The notes under the pieces are model-generated. The model ran no database searches, had not been told where the DNA came from, and was given only the letters and a program-made list of their open reading frames with translations. A program made the translations under genes and the position numbers. Shown one piece after another: positions 23,930 through 33,138 of a stretch of 64,000 nt of DNA; the first letter of the stretch is position 1, and each line of letters starts with the position of its first letter. The stretch is from Terriglobus roseus (GTDB lineage: Bacteria; Acidobacteriota; Terriglobia; Terriglobales; Acidobacteriaceae): assembly GCF_900105625.1 (NCBI RefSeq), contig NZ_FNSD01000001.1:1984001-2048000 (forward strand), in the 5' to 3' direction.

Positions 23930-25030
23930 TTAGGAGAAGAGCGAACTCACGCTCGTCTCCATGTGGATGCTTTCGATCGCGCGGCCAAGCAGGCCGGCGA
24001 CGGAGAGCACCTTGATCTTGGCCAGCGCTGCGGCCTCAGGCTGCAGCGGGATGGTGTTGGTGACGACCAGCTCCTTCAGCGGGCTGGCTGCAATGCGCTC
24101 GATCGCGGGCCCGGAGAGCACAGCGTGTGAGGCGCAGGCATAGACGTCGGTTGCGCCATTCTTCAGGAGCGCCTCCGCCGTCTTGGTGAGCGTGCCGGCC
24201 GTGTCGACGATGTCGTCGAGGATGATGCAGGTGCGGTCCTTCACATCGCCGATTACGTGCATCACTTCGGTGACGTTGATATCCGTGCGGCGCTTGTCGA
24301 CGATTGCGAGTGGCACGCCAAGCTTCTGCGCGAAGAAGCGTGCACGCTCCACGCCACCGGCATCCGGACTGACAACCGTCAGGTTCGGCAGGTTCAGATC
24401 GCGGAAGTAACCGACGAGGACAGGCGATGCGAACAAGTGATCGACCGGGATGTTGAAAAAGCCCTGGATTTGCGCGGCGTGCAGATCCACCAGCAGGGCT
24501 CGGTTCGCGCCTGCGGCCTGCAGCAGGTCGGCGACCAGCTTTGACGTGATGGCGACGCGCGGACGATCTTTACGGTCCTGGCGGGCGTAGCCATAGTACG
24601 GAATGACGACGGTAATACGGCCTGCCGAAGCGCGCTTCAGCGCGTCAATCATGATCAGCAGTTCCATGATGTGGCGGTCCACCGGGAAGCTGGTGGGCTG
24701 AACGAGGAAGACATCTGCGCCGCGCACATTCTCAAGAAGCTGGAAGTGGATCTCGCCATCAGAAAACTGGATGAGTTTGGTCTGGCCCAGGGGCACGCCA
24801 AGGAAGCTGCAAACCTCTTCTGCCAGTGCCTGGTTTGCGGAACCACAAAAGATCTTGAATCGGCGGTCGTCCGCAAGGCGATTGGATCGCTTGCCGGCCG
24901 CAGCGGGCTGCTTGACCCGGTCCGTAGCCATCAGCGTGGCACGATCCGGCTGCAGCGCGGTCGCGCTGACTGCCTGGTTTTCTGGTGTTGTTGCGGGAGC
25001 GACGGGTGCCATCGTGTTCTGAGCGGTCAT
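23930..25030 (-). CDS. prs: ribose-phosphate pyrophosphokinase
   Basis: Makes PRPP from ribose 5-phosphate and ATP for nucleotide, histidine and tryptophan synthesis. From the ATG at 25030 it is 366 aa, about 50 longer than E. coli Prs. The extra residues are an N-terminal Ala/Thr-rich stretch (MTAQNTMAPVAPATT...) before the family start RFKIFCGSANQALAEEV. An internal ATG (MATDRVKQ) would shorten this. Catalytic motifs YYGYARQDRKDRPR and the PRPP loop LDDIVDTAGTLTK are intact. It follows ispE and tRNA-Gln on the minus strand. Confidence 0.95.
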   Translation of the reverse strand: MTAQNTMAPVAPATTPENQAVSATALQPDRATLMATDRVKQPAAAGKRSNRLADDRRFKIFCGSANQALAEEVCSFLGVPLGQTKLIQFSDGEIHFQLLENVRGADVFLVQPTSFPVDRHIMELLIMIDALKRASAGRITVVIPYYGYARQDRKDRPRVAITSKLVADLLQAAGANRALLVDLHAAQIQGFFNIPVDHLFASPVLVGYFRDLNLPNLTVVSPDAGGVERARFFAQKLGVPLAIVDKRRTDINVTEVMHVIGDVKDRTCIILDDIVDTAGTLTKTAEALLKNGATDVYACASHAVLSGPAIERIAASPLKELVVTNTIPLQPEAAALAKIKVLSVAGLLGRAIESIHMETSVSSLFS

Positions 25031-25157
25031 GCGGTGCGAGCCTCCAAGCCGTTTAGCGTTGGTTGGTTCTGCCGGATTGTCCTGTCTCTGCTCCCTTCCT
25101 GACGATTCCGCACGGTTGCATGCGGGATTCTTTCGCCAAGGGAGCATCGACGCATCA

Positions 25158-25231
25158 TGGCTGGGCGACTAGGATTCGAACCTAGACAAAGTGCTTCAAA
25201 GGCACTGGACCTACCATTAGTCGATCGCCCA
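25158..25231 (-). tRNA. tRNA-Gln (anticodon TTG)
   Basis: A 74-base cloverleaf. The acceptor stem is TGGGCGA/TCGCCCA with a G discriminator and encoded CCA. The anticodon arm is AGTGC-CTTTGAA-GCACT, giving TTG. The T arm is CTAGG-TTCGAAT-CCTAG. It sits between ispE and prs on the same strand and is probably cut from their common transcript. Confidence 0.96.
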
Positions 25232-25344
25232 AAGATCATTCCGGTTGAGTTGCCCGGAAGAGCTCTGCCGCAACCAGTGTACTAAGGACACCCGTGCGGC
25301 CGATGGCCAATTTTCGCCTCATCTCGAAAACCGCAAATTGCGGA

Positions 25345-26403
25345 CTACGAAACGAAGAGACCGCGCCAGTACGCCTTGCGGGTTAAGGTGGTCGTCAGAA
25401 ACGACCGCACACCCATCGCCTGCGCGCGCGCCTGTGCCGCTTCAGCGGAAGCCATTGATCCATAAAGGCCAAACAAGGAAGATCCGGAGCCGGAGAGCGA
25501 AGCCATGAGGGCGCGCTGCTCCCGCGGGAGGGCCTCGTCACCGCCTGGAACGTATCCGAGCAGGGCGTGCAGAATGTCGCGTAAAAAGGGATGCTGCGAA
25601 AAGACGACCTCTTGGAAGTCGTTTTCCATCCCGGTACGGACAAGCGCAGGAAGAGGATTCCCGGCCAGGCTCCCAGATTCGTGCGGGAAAGTTTCCCCGG
25701 CATCGAGTGCCCCGGAAGCACCGGAGGCGCCGGTCTCGCTCGCCGAACCCGTTTGGGCAAAGGCTGACGCGTAGACGCGGCTCAACTCATTGAGTCTATC
25801 CTGTGCGGCCTCAGGGGTCAATGCAGACACACGCTCATCCCACGCGCGAAAGGCCAGCGGTGTCGACGATCCGACGCCCGGTGCGACGATCACACAATGC
25901 GTCTCCGGAATATCCGGGTACGGCATCACCAGTTCGCCGCGGTTGTGACCGTAAACCGTCCCTCCGATCAGGAAGAGAGGCACGTCCGACCCGATACGCT
26001 CGGCCAGCGTCAGGCGCTGCGCACCCGGCAGAGCGATGCCCAGCTGGCGCTCCAGCCCCAGCAACGCGGCGGCGGCATTCGCCGATCCGGCTCCAAGCCC
26101 ACCCTGCATCGGCAGGTTCTTGCGCAGATAGATTCTGACCCGGGCCGTCACCCCCATGGCCAGCAGCGCCGCCTCCACCGTGCGGTAGACCGTATTACGG
26201 CCGTCCGTGGGGACGCGCGGATCGCTGCACTGCAAATGGATCTCCGTAGCACTGACGCGTTCCGCTTCAACCGACAGCTCATCGAACAGACCAATAGTCT
26301 GGTACAGCGTGTGCAGGTGGTGGAATCCGTCCGCGCGTGGTGGGCCGATGCGCAGGCCCAGGTTGATCTTCGCGAAGGAGCGGACAGCGGTGACTGTGGG
26401 CAT
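25345..26403 (-). CDS. ispE: 4-diphosphocytidyl-2-C-methyl-D-erythritol kinase
   Basis: GHMP kinase of the non-mevalonate isoprenoid pathway. The start MPTVTAVRSFAKINLGLRI is typical, and the ATP loop PMQGGLGAGSANAAAALLGL and the C-terminal SLSGSGSSLFGLYG are intact. The protein is 352 aa, about 65 longer than E. coli IspE. Most of the excess is a low-complexity insert (SETGASGASGALDAGETFPHESG) around residue 235. It is first in the ispE-tRNA-prs-rplY-pth run. Confidence 0.94.
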   Translation of the reverse strand: MPTVTAVRSFAKINLGLRIGPPRADGFHHLHTLYQTIGLFDELSVEAERVSATEIHLQCSDPRVPTDGRNTVYRTVEAALLAMGVTARVRIYLRKNLPMQGGLGAGSANAAAALLGLERQLGIALPGAQRLTLAERIGSDVPLFLIGGTVYGHNRGELVMPYPDIPETHCVIVAPGVGSSTPLAFRAWDERVSALTPEAAQDRLNELSRVYASAFAQTGSASETGASGASGALDAGETFPHESGSLAGNPLPALVRTGMENDFQEVVFSQHPFLRDILHALLGYVPGGDEALPREQRALMASLSGSGSSLFGLYGSMASAEAAQARAQAMGVRSFLTTTLTRKAYWRGLFVS

Positions 26404-26571
26404 ACCATCTGAGTCTAAAGCGCTGTTGCGCCGCGACAATTCCCGTTACTTTCATGGTTCTTTTTTGTGCTTTCCTCAGCCCTGCTGCCTACTCTGAGAA
26501 GAAGATGCCGAAACCCGAAAGATTTCGGGATCAGACCGCCTGCGGTTTGCGTATTGGCCTGCAGAAGCCTG

Positions 26572-28974
26572 ATGAATCTGTTCCCCCATACCTCAGCTCG
26601 CCCCGTTTTTCCTTACGCAACACTCCTCGCAGCCATCGGTCTACTGATGTGCGCGCCGGTGCGCGTTCACGCGCAGGATTCCGCGAATTCCCAAAGCGGT
26701 GTGAGGGCCAGCCGCACGCCTGCCTCCCCACGGGAAGTCCACGGAGCGAACCTGCGGGCCACAGTGCCGAAGCTTGATCGCGATGTCACACTGGATGATT
26801 TTGACGGCATGAACCCCTCTGCCTGGGTACGCGCCCACATGGCACCGGTTGAAGGATTTGTTCAGAACTCCCCGATCGATAACGCTCCGCCGAGTGAGCG
26901 AACGAACGTTTGGCTGGGGCGAACCGCGACAACCTTCTTTGCAGTCTTCGTCTGTTACGACCACCACCCGGAAACTATCCGTGGCCACCTTGCGCGTCGC
27001 GAGAATATCGAAGCGGACGACTCGGTCGGCATCCTGCTGGACCCTCTTCAGGATCGCCGCCGCGGTGTGCTCTTCCAGGTGAATCCTGCAGGTGTGCAGG
27101 AGGATTCCAACTGGGTCGATCCGGGCAACAGCGACAACAGCTACGACCAGGTGTGGAACAGCGATGCGCGCCGAACATCCCAGGGATGGATCGCAATGAT
27201 GGCGATTCCCTTCCGCAGCATTCGTTCGCGTGCCGACGCACCGGAGTGGGGCGTGGTGCTGCGCCGCGACCTGCCTCGCAACAGCGAGACAGACTACTGG
27301 CCGCGCGTCACACAATCCATCAGCGGCACGCTCAGCCAGGAAGGTACGCTGCTGGGCATGCAGGGTGCGTCGTCCCACAACATTCAGCTGAACCCGTACG
27401 GCATTGCTCACCGCATCAAGCAACTGAATAACGACGACCCGAATAATCCATTCTTCAGTAATCGCAACCTCGGCGGCACTGCCGGCGGAGATATCAAGGC
27501 GGTCGTGAAGGACACCATCGTCCTGGATGGAACGATCAATCCTGACTTCAGCCAGATTGAGAGCGATCAGCCGCAATTTCGCGTGAATCAGCGCTTTGCC
27601 CTGTACTACCCGGAACTTCGCCCTTTCTTCCTCGAGAACAGCAGCTATTTCGACGCGCCGATCACGCTGCTGTACACACGCACCATCGGTAATCCGGAGT
27701 TTGGAGCGCGCGCCACCGGCAAGATTCACCACACCAACATCGGCTTCCTGTCGATCGATGACCGCGATCCCGGCATCTTCGTCGCACAGGACGATCCTCT
27801 GTTTCACAAGCGCGCGGTCACGGTTGCAGCGCGGGTCTCGCAGGATCTGGGCAGACAGTCCAGCGTAGGCGCCATGTACGTGCAGCGGACGCTGGACGGA
27901 CACGCAAACCGTGTGGGCGGCGTGGACTTTCGCTGGCAGATCAACCATCACTGGACGGTTAGCGGCATGGCCGTGGCCAGCAGCACGCACCAGCAGGATG
28001 GCACCTACTCGGCTGGACCGGCAGAGCGACTGCAGGTGATGCGCATCGGGCACAGCTTCTTCTTCCAATCGAACTATCGTGACTTCAGCCAGGGCTTCGA
28101 GACAGACTCGGGGTTCGTCTCAGTCCCGCAGGTGCGCCAGTCGAATACACAGGCCAACTACCAGTGGTACCCCACCGCTCCATGGGCGAAGCGCCTTGGC
28201 CTGCAGTCCTACGGCATCGAAACGAATCTGCGCGTAGCCTTCAACCGCAGCGGTCAGCGACTCTTCCGGTATACGAATGACGACGTCTTCATCGCGCTGG
28301 CTCACAATACGGTCTTCGCGCCGATCTTCGACGGCAACAGTGACACACTGGGGCCGAACGACTTCTCTGCGCTGACGCGCCGTACCAATTTTGCGGAGAA
28401 CAAGATCGGGTTTGTCTTCCGCTCCGCACCGAAGCCGCAGTTCTCCGTGAATCTACAGGCTTTCCATGGTGCGACTGTGAACTACAACCCCGTCGGGACG
28501 GCAGCGCCGACGCTACTGACGGATGACACCGTCAATGCAACGTTGACCCTGCAGCCCATCAGCCCGTTGACCGTCGACAACATCTACCTGCTGGACCGCG
28601 CGGACGATGCGCATACGCACGTACACACCTACGAAAGCCAAACCTTCCGCACGAAGATCAACTACCAGTTCACGCGGTCGTTCAGCCTGCGCGCCATCGT
28701 GGAGTACGACTCCGTGGCCCGCAATCCACTGGTCAGTTCTCTGGAACGCACCAAGCAGGTTGGTACGCAGGTGCTGTTCACCTGGCTGCCGCATCCCGGC
28801 ACAGCGATCTATGCCGGCTACAACAGCGATCTGCAGAACCTGGACCGGTCGCTCTGCACGCGACTGTCCACAGGCAGCTGTGACACCAACCAGGCGATCC
28901 TGCCGCGCGCCTCGCAATATCTGAACGATGGGCGAGAGTTCTTCGTGAAGGCAAGCTACCTGCTGCGGTTTTGA
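26572..28974 (+). CDS. DUF5916 outer-membrane protein with CBM9-like N-terminal domain
   Basis: An 800-aa exported protein; the ATG at 26572 directly precedes a signal sequence ending RVHAQ. Residues ~60-250 resemble the carbohydrate-binding family 9-like domain (SVGILLDPLQDRRRGVLFQVNPAGVQED). Then comes the DUF5916 beta-barrel region with DFSQIESDQPQFRVNQRFALYYPELRPFFLENSSYF. It ends in LLRF, an outer-membrane barrel-like terminus. In Acidobacteria and Bacteroidetes such proteins are linked to polymer or peptide use, but the ligand is unknown. An upstream open frame to 26467 is not needed. Confidence 0.8.
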   Translation: MNLFPHTSARPVFPYATLLAAIGLLMCAPVRVHAQDSANSQSGVRASRTPASPREVHGANLRATVPKLDRDVTLDDFDGMNPSAWVRAHMAPVEGFVQNSPIDNAPPSERTNVWLGRTATTFFAVFVCYDHHPETIRGHLARRENIEADDSVGILLDPLQDRRRGVLFQVNPAGVQEDSNWVDPGNSDNSYDQVWNSDARRTSQGWIAMMAIPFRSIRSRADAPEWGVVLRRDLPRNSETDYWPRVTQSISGTLSQEGTLLGMQGASSHNIQLNPYGIAHRIKQLNNDDPNNPFFSNRNLGGTAGGDIKAVVKDTIVLDGTINPDFSQIESDQPQFRVNQRFALYYPELRPFFLENSSYFDAPITLLYTRTIGNPEFGARATGKIHHTNIGFLSIDDRDPGIFVAQDDPLFHKRAVTVAARVSQDLGRQSSVGAMYVQRTLDGHANRVGGVDFRWQINHHWTVSGMAVASSTHQQDGTYSAGPAERLQVMRIGHSFFFQSNYRDFSQGFETDSGFVSVPQVRQSNTQANYQWYPTAPWAKRLGLQSYGIETNLRVAFNRSGQRLFRYTNDDVFIALAHNTVFAPIFDGNSDTLGPNDFSALTRRTNFAENKIGFVFRSAPKPQFSVNLQAFHGATVNYNPVGTAAPTLLTDDTVNATLTLQPISPLTVDNIYLLDRADDAHTHVHTYESQTFRTKINYQFTRSFSLRAIVEYDSVARNPLVSSLERTKQVGTQVLFTWLPHPGTAIYAGYNSDLQNLDRSLCTRLSTGSCDTNQAILPRASQYLNDGREFFVKASYLLRF

Positions 28975-29166
28975 GGAGCGCCTCCGTGCTGCTACGCCGC
29001 AGCATTTCTACGCGCGGCTAAGCAGTACGGAGAGGCCCCCTAGGCTTGTCCGGGTGATTTTGCTCAAGGTAATGACCCTCCGTTGGGACGAGTCTGACAA
29101 AGCGTCGGAACCCGCGAGACGCCCGAGGTCCACGCTGCATCTCACGATGCGAGGAGATTACAAGTC

Positions 29167-29490
29167 ATGAAAGCTTTCCCGTGGTTGATTGCAGGTCTTA
29201 CCATCGGCGCGGCCGTCGCCGTGATTCTGAATGAGCCGGCACCCGCCTACGCCGATCCCGATGTAGAGAGTGCTGCGAACAAAGCCGGTGCATGGGGAGC
29301 AAAGCAGCGCGTGACCGGCAGTGGCGGCAGCATCCTGGGCGCGGCCAAGCAGAAGATTGGTGAGGCCACCGGAAATTACGACCTGGCAGATGAAGGTGCA
29401 GGCGACCAGCTGGTCGGCCACGTGAAAGATGCAGCAGGCAAGATCGCAGGCGGCGTCAGCGACGCTCTGAAAGACATTAACCGCTCGTAG
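29167..29490 (+). CDS. CsbD-like small stress protein with N-terminal membrane/signal segment
   Basis: A 107-aa protein starting MKAFPWLIAGLTIGAAVAVILNEP, a signal peptide or anchor. A CsbD-like repeat region follows (AWGAKQRVTGSGGSILGAAKQKIGEATGNYDLADEGAGDQLVGHVKDAAGKI). CsbD proteins are small hydrophilic general-stress proteins of unknown mechanism; an exported version is less usual. GAGGAG lies just before ATG. A repeat element follows 25 bases after the stop. Confidence 0.7.
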   Translation: MKAFPWLIAGLTIGAAVAVILNEPAPAYADPDVESAANKAGAWGAKQRVTGSGGSILGAAKQKIGEATGNYDLADEGAGDQLVGHVKDAAGKIAGGVSDALKDINRS

Positions 29491-29514
29491 CATCGCTAGC
29501 ATAGCGCCCCCCGA

Positions 29515-29627
29515 GTGCCCCATTTTTCCGCAGATTTCATCGCGAAAGAATGGGGTATTCGTCTGTAGGCGCAGACCTTGCCACACAAAGAGAAACCCCA
29601 CTCTCTGCTTCGCAAAAAATGGGGCAC
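29515..29627. repeat. short interspersed hairpin repeat, copy 2
   Basis: The left end GTGCCCCATTTTTCCGC pairs imperfectly with GCGAAAGAATGGGG (29542-29555). The right end GCTTCGCAAAAAATGGGGCAC finishes at 29627 and is complementary in outline to the left end. The element lies between convergent genes. Confidence 0.8.
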
Positions 29628-29655
29628 GCAATCTCTCGAAAAGTACGAAGAGCGC

Positions 29656-30930
29656 TTACTTGATGATGATCTTCGTGCCCTCTTCCTTCACCATCGCTTC
29701 GCCGCTCGTCGGCTTGATGACAACGTTGTGCATCGTCACCTCCGCATTGCGAATCTGCAGACCCTTTTCGCCCGAGATGTTAATGTCCGTCAGCATCAGG
29801 TTCTTCACCGGGTACTCCGGAATGCCGATGATGATGGCATCCTTCGCCCCGGTCGCCGTAATGTTCTCAAGCGAGATGTCGTGGAAGCGCGGCGTGTGTG
29901 CGTCCATGGGCTTCGCCGTGTCCGTGCCTGCTGCGGGAGCCTTCGGGTAGTATTCGGTGATCTGGATGGGCTGGCCCACATCCGTCATCTTGATGTTCTT
30001 GTAGTGCAGGTCATGAATGTCGTTGCCGCGGGTGCGATTGCTCTTGATGCGCACGCCCGCCTCCGTGCCTTCCATCACAACGTTCTCCACGCGCACATCG
30101 CTGATGCCGCCCGCGAGTTCGCTGCCTACCGAAAGGCCGTGCCCGTGGCGGAAGATGCTGTCGTGAATGTAGACATGCTCTACCGGCCCGATCTTCGGGT
30201 CACGCTCCACCAGGCCGCTCTTCAGCGCGATGTCATCGTCTCCCGTGTCGATATCCACGTGCGAGATCTCGATGTTCTTCGACGAGAATGGATCGATGCC
30301 ATCCGTATTCGGAGCGCCCTTCGCCGGGTTGCGAATGATCGCGTGGTCGATCTTGATGCCATCGCAGAAGAAGAACGTGAAGTTGTACATCGGCGAGTTC
30401 TGCACCGTGATGTGGTCGAAGGTCAGATGCTGCGACTCCGTAATGTCCAGCAGCATGGGCCGTGGAAAACCGCCCGAACCGCTGGTGTCATTCGGCACGC
30501 GGTGCATGTGCGCCAACTCCCAGAAGACCTCGCCCGAACCATCGATGACGCCGCCCTCCGTCTTCCCACCGGTGATGCGCAGGTTGCTCACGTGGTCCGC
30601 ATGCAGCAGGGCCACGCGACGCCACTTGGCATCCTCGCGCAGTGGGTAGTCGTCGAGGTCGCGCGATCCCTGCAGCGTTGCGCCCTTATCAATCTCCAGC
30701 GTCAGATCGCTGCGCAAGGTCAAGGGAGCGGAGACGAACGTGCCGCCCCTGAGAATCACCGTTCCATGCTTCGGGGCGCAGGTATCGATCGCCTTCTGGA
30801 TGGCAGCGGTGTCCTTGGTCTTGCCGTCCGCCTTTGCGCCAAACGTATGCGGGTCACAGACGGTCTGCGCTGCGGCTGGAAGACTGAAGGCAACGGCGGA
30901 AAGCGCGGCGAAAAGAACAACAGACTTCAT
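29656..30930 (-). CDS. secreted glycoside hydrolase family 28 (polygalacturonase-like)
   Basis: A 424-aa protein with signal peptide MKSVVLFAALSAVAFSLPAAAQ and a right-handed beta-helix. All family catalytic motifs are visible: NTDGID (Asp210), GDDDIALKSG (Asp231/Asp232), GHGLSVGSE (His264) and RIK (294-296). It should hydrolyse pectin-type galacturonan in the periplasm or outside the cell. It stands alone. A rhamnogalacturonan-esterase-type gene lies 20 kb away on the same strand. Confidence 0.92.
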   Translation of the reverse strand: MKSVVLFAALSAVAFSLPAAAQTVCDPHTFGAKADGKTKDTAAIQKAIDTCAPKHGTVILRGGTFVSAPLTLRSDLTLEIDKGATLQGSRDLDDYPLREDAKWRRVALLHADHVSNLRITGGKTEGGVIDGSGEVFWELAHMHRVPNDTSGSGGFPRPMLLDITESQHLTFDHITVQNSPMYNFTFFFCDGIKIDHAIIRNPAKGAPNTDGIDPFSSKNIEISHVDIDTGDDDIALKSGLVERDPKIGPVEHVYIHDSIFRHGHGLSVGSELAGGISDVRVENVVMEGTEAGVRIKSNRTRGNDIHDLHYKNIKMTDVGQPIQITEYYPKAPAAGTDTAKPMDAHTPRFHDISLENITATGAKDAIIIGIPEYPVKNLMLTDINISGEKGLQIRNAEVTMHNVVIKPTSGEAMVKEEGTKIIIK

Positions 30931-31039
30931 ATAGTTCAGGCTCCAAAGGAATCCGCTCCATCATACCGATCCGCGTCAACCACTGTCTGCGCAGGAATCA
31001 CGGCACTGATGAGGCCACTCACCTCTTGAGAGACGCTTG

Positions 31040-32137
31040 TTAGGGCTGCGTTGGGTTTTTGGCGGCGCCCGGTGTCGACTCAGCGGTAGCGCTAGGCATG
31101 CGGTCGCGATCCACTGCCCAATTTGTTACGAGCGAACGAACCACAACGTCACCCACCCGGAAGGCCGAATCCAGCGCTGGAAGAAAAGCGCTGTACTTGG
31201 TGATCTTTGTCTCGGCGAGGCTATCCGCGGCGGAGATGCCCTGACGCTGCTGGTCATAGTTGCTGGCGGTGCGCAGGATGAGCACCCGTTTGGCATCGAC
31301 CTTACCGGCACGATCGAGCCACGTAAGCGACTGCATGGTTCCCGTGTCTTCCATGCCACAGATGGCATATGTACCCGCACCGCCTGTCTGGTATCTCACC
31401 CAGTCGCGCGCCCACTGATTCAGCAGCTTGCCGTGCCAGAAGGTGCCCGCAGACAGGTTGTCGCCGCGCAGTACAAACGGTGGCCGCTTCGCGTTGTCCC
31501 CGGCATACTCCTGGCGACGGTCACGGATCTCCGCCGTGTCCGGTAGTTTCACATCATGCGTAAGCGTGTAGGCCCAGTCGACAAGGCCGGTGTTCAGGTG
31601 AAAGGCGATGCCGTTCTCATCGGTGCGCGGCAGCTCGTAGGGCGTGCTCTTACGCAGCGGAACGTAACCCGTCTTCCAGTCTTTTGGCGCTTCGCGTGGG
31701 TCAATCTCATGCGCGATGTCACCGTCGACGATCCAGTCCGACCAGACAGCAGAGCCGAGTGACCCCATCTGCGGATCGATGCCACCAATGCCCGCGACGA
31801 GCCAGTAGGCATGCGTCAGATCGAAACGCGGGTCCGTTCCCAGCGCCATGACCGTTGCCGCGGCCCGCGCGGTGCCGATCCCCGTGACGATGCCGAGCAC
31901 GCCGTCGTCGTTCATCATGGCATCGTGATACGCGGCGGGCATGGCGTAGCGCCTGGTCAGGTGCTCGCCTTCTGCCCAGTGTTGAAACTCACCGGGAAAA
32001 TCACCGGTATCGTTGCCAACCTCAAACATGGCCAGGACGACGACTTTTACGGGAATCTTCGCAGGGGTCTGCGCAGAAGAAGATGCGAACGGGTACACGA
32101 GTGCCGCGGCTAGCAGCAGAAGAGCAGTTGGGCGCAT
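31040..32137 (-). CDS. secreted purine nucleoside permease (NUP) family protein
   Basis: A 365-aa protein with an N-terminal signal peptide (MRPTALLLLAAALVYPFASSSAQ). VKVVVLAMFEVGNDTGDFPGEFQHW, VTGIGTARAAATVMAL, LVAGIGGIDPQMGSLGSAVWSDWIVDGD and GMEDTGTMQSL match the NUP family first described in Candida. The fold is close to nucleoside phosphorylases, so a periplasmic nucleoside-binding or cleaving role is more plausible than a membrane permease: there are no transmembrane helices beyond the signal. Confidence 0.85.
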   Translation of the reverse strand: MRPTALLLLAAALVYPFASSSAQTPAKIPVKVVVLAMFEVGNDTGDFPGEFQHWAEGEHLTRRYAMPAAYHDAMMNDDGVLGIVTGIGTARAAATVMALGTDPRFDLTHAYWLVAGIGGIDPQMGSLGSAVWSDWIVDGDIAHEIDPREAPKDWKTGYVPLRKSTPYELPRTDENGIAFHLNTGLVDWAYTLTHDVKLPDTAEIRDRRQEYAGDNAKRPPFVLRGDNLSAGTFWHGKLLNQWARDWVRYQTGGAGTYAICGMEDTGTMQSLTWLDRAGKVDAKRVLILRTASNYDQQRQGISAADSLAETKITKYSAFLPALDSAFRVGDVVVRSLVTNWAVDRDRMPSATAESTPGAAKNPTQP

Positions 32138-32183
32138 GACGCCATGCTATCGCGCCGGAATGGCAATGGCATGACCGTGATGT

Positions 32184-32894
32184 CTAGACCTGGCCGAAAG
32201 GCTGGTTGTACAGATTGTCGATTAGTTTGCGCGTGATGCCATAGCAGTCGCATGCGGCGTCAGTCAGCGCCTGCCGGTCCAGGATTTTTACCAGGCCGCG
32301 TCGATAGCCGATCATGCCCGCACGCTGCAGCGTACCGGCGACCAGCGCAACCGTTGTGCGGCGCGTTCCCAGCATCTGCGAGATCGCTTCCTGGGTCAGG
32401 CTGACGGTGTCGCTGTTGACGCGGTCCGCCGCGGTCAGCAGCCAACGGGCCAGTCGTTCCGAGGCCTGATGCAGCTTGTTGCAGCCTGCAATCTGATCCA
32501 GCATGAGCATCTGCAACTGTAGCGCTTCCAGAATGCGGGCACGCAGTTCCTCAGATTCCAGAAAGAGCCTGCGGAGTTCTGCAATGGTCACACGCAATCC
32601 GCTACCGGATACCTGCATGAAGCACTGTGCAAGCGGCGGTCGAGGTCCCAGGAGCGCGTGTGCGCCGGCGACACCCTCGGCGCCGATCATGCCTACCTCG
32701 GCAGAGCTGCCGTCAGAGACGCTCACCACCACGGAGGCGACACCGGCCGTCAGGAAATATGCGTAGTGACATGGCTCCCCGGAGGTGTACAGCACCGTGC
32801 CTTGCGGCAGGTCGATGGTCCGGGCAGCACCGAGAATCTGTTTCCGCAGTTCGGGCGAAAGTGCTTCGACCAAAAGGTTTGTCGGCGCGGGCAT
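32184..32894 (-). CDS. Crp/Fnr family transcription regulator, paralogue 1
   Basis: A 236-aa protein from the ATG at 32894, 5 bases after AAAGGAG. It has an N-terminal cyclic-nucleotide-binding-like barrel (GTVLYTSGEPCHYAYFLTAGVASVVVSVSDGSSAEVGMIGAEG) and a C-terminal winged helix (VSLTQEAISQMLGTRRTTVALVAGTLQRAGMI). The CNKLH segment and the tail ACDCYGITRKLIDNLY recur in the next two genes. No Fnr-type iron-sulfur cysteine cluster is present at the N-terminus. The signal is unknown. It is first of three tandem relatives, all on the minus strand. Confidence 0.9.
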   Translation of the reverse strand: MPAPTNLLVEALSPELRKQILGAARTIDLPQGTVLYTSGEPCHYAYFLTAGVASVVVSVSDGSSAEVGMIGAEGVAGAHALLGPRPPLAQCFMQVSGSGLRVTIAELRRLFLESEELRARILEALQLQMLMLDQIAGCNKLHQASERLARWLLTAADRVNSDTVSLTQEAISQMLGTRRTTVALVAGTLQRAGMIGYRRGLVKILDRQALTDAACDCYGITRKLIDNLYNQPFGQV

Positions 32895-32966
32895 TATCGC
32901 TCCTTTGCCCCCAGGAGCAATAGACATGAGGTCCACTGCGAAAATTTGTTGAGGACGGGATGGCTC

Positions 32967-33082
32967 ATGTTTCTCATATGCTTGCGGGAACGACCTCACG
33001 CGAATGTACGTCGCGGCGGTGCAACACTTCTGCCGCCTATCGGACATTTCAGGGGCCGCTGAAAATTTATGTTTCTCATATG
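32967..33082. repeat. paired 14-base direct repeat upstream of Crp/Fnr paralogue 1
   Basis: ATGTTTCTCATATG occurs at 32967-32980 and again at 33069-33082, 102 bases apart, each near an AAAATTT tract. Position and spacing suggest operator sites for the 32184-32894 gene. Confidence 0.5.
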
Positions 33083-33138
33083 GAACAGTCGAGAAGATCG
33101 CTATCGCATCGCGGCGTGAGCGGCTCCAAAAGGCGGAA

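Noticed and set aside
26641-28068. 475-codon minus-strand frame opposite the DUF5916 gene
   Set aside because: The opposite strand has a signal peptide, conserved motifs and a barrel-type C-terminus; this frame shows no recognisable protein features.
29578-31029. 483-codon plus-strand open frame
   Set aside because: It lies entirely opposite the GH28 gene, whose catalytic motifs and signal peptide are intact. The antisense protein is His/Arg/Val-rich with no family features.
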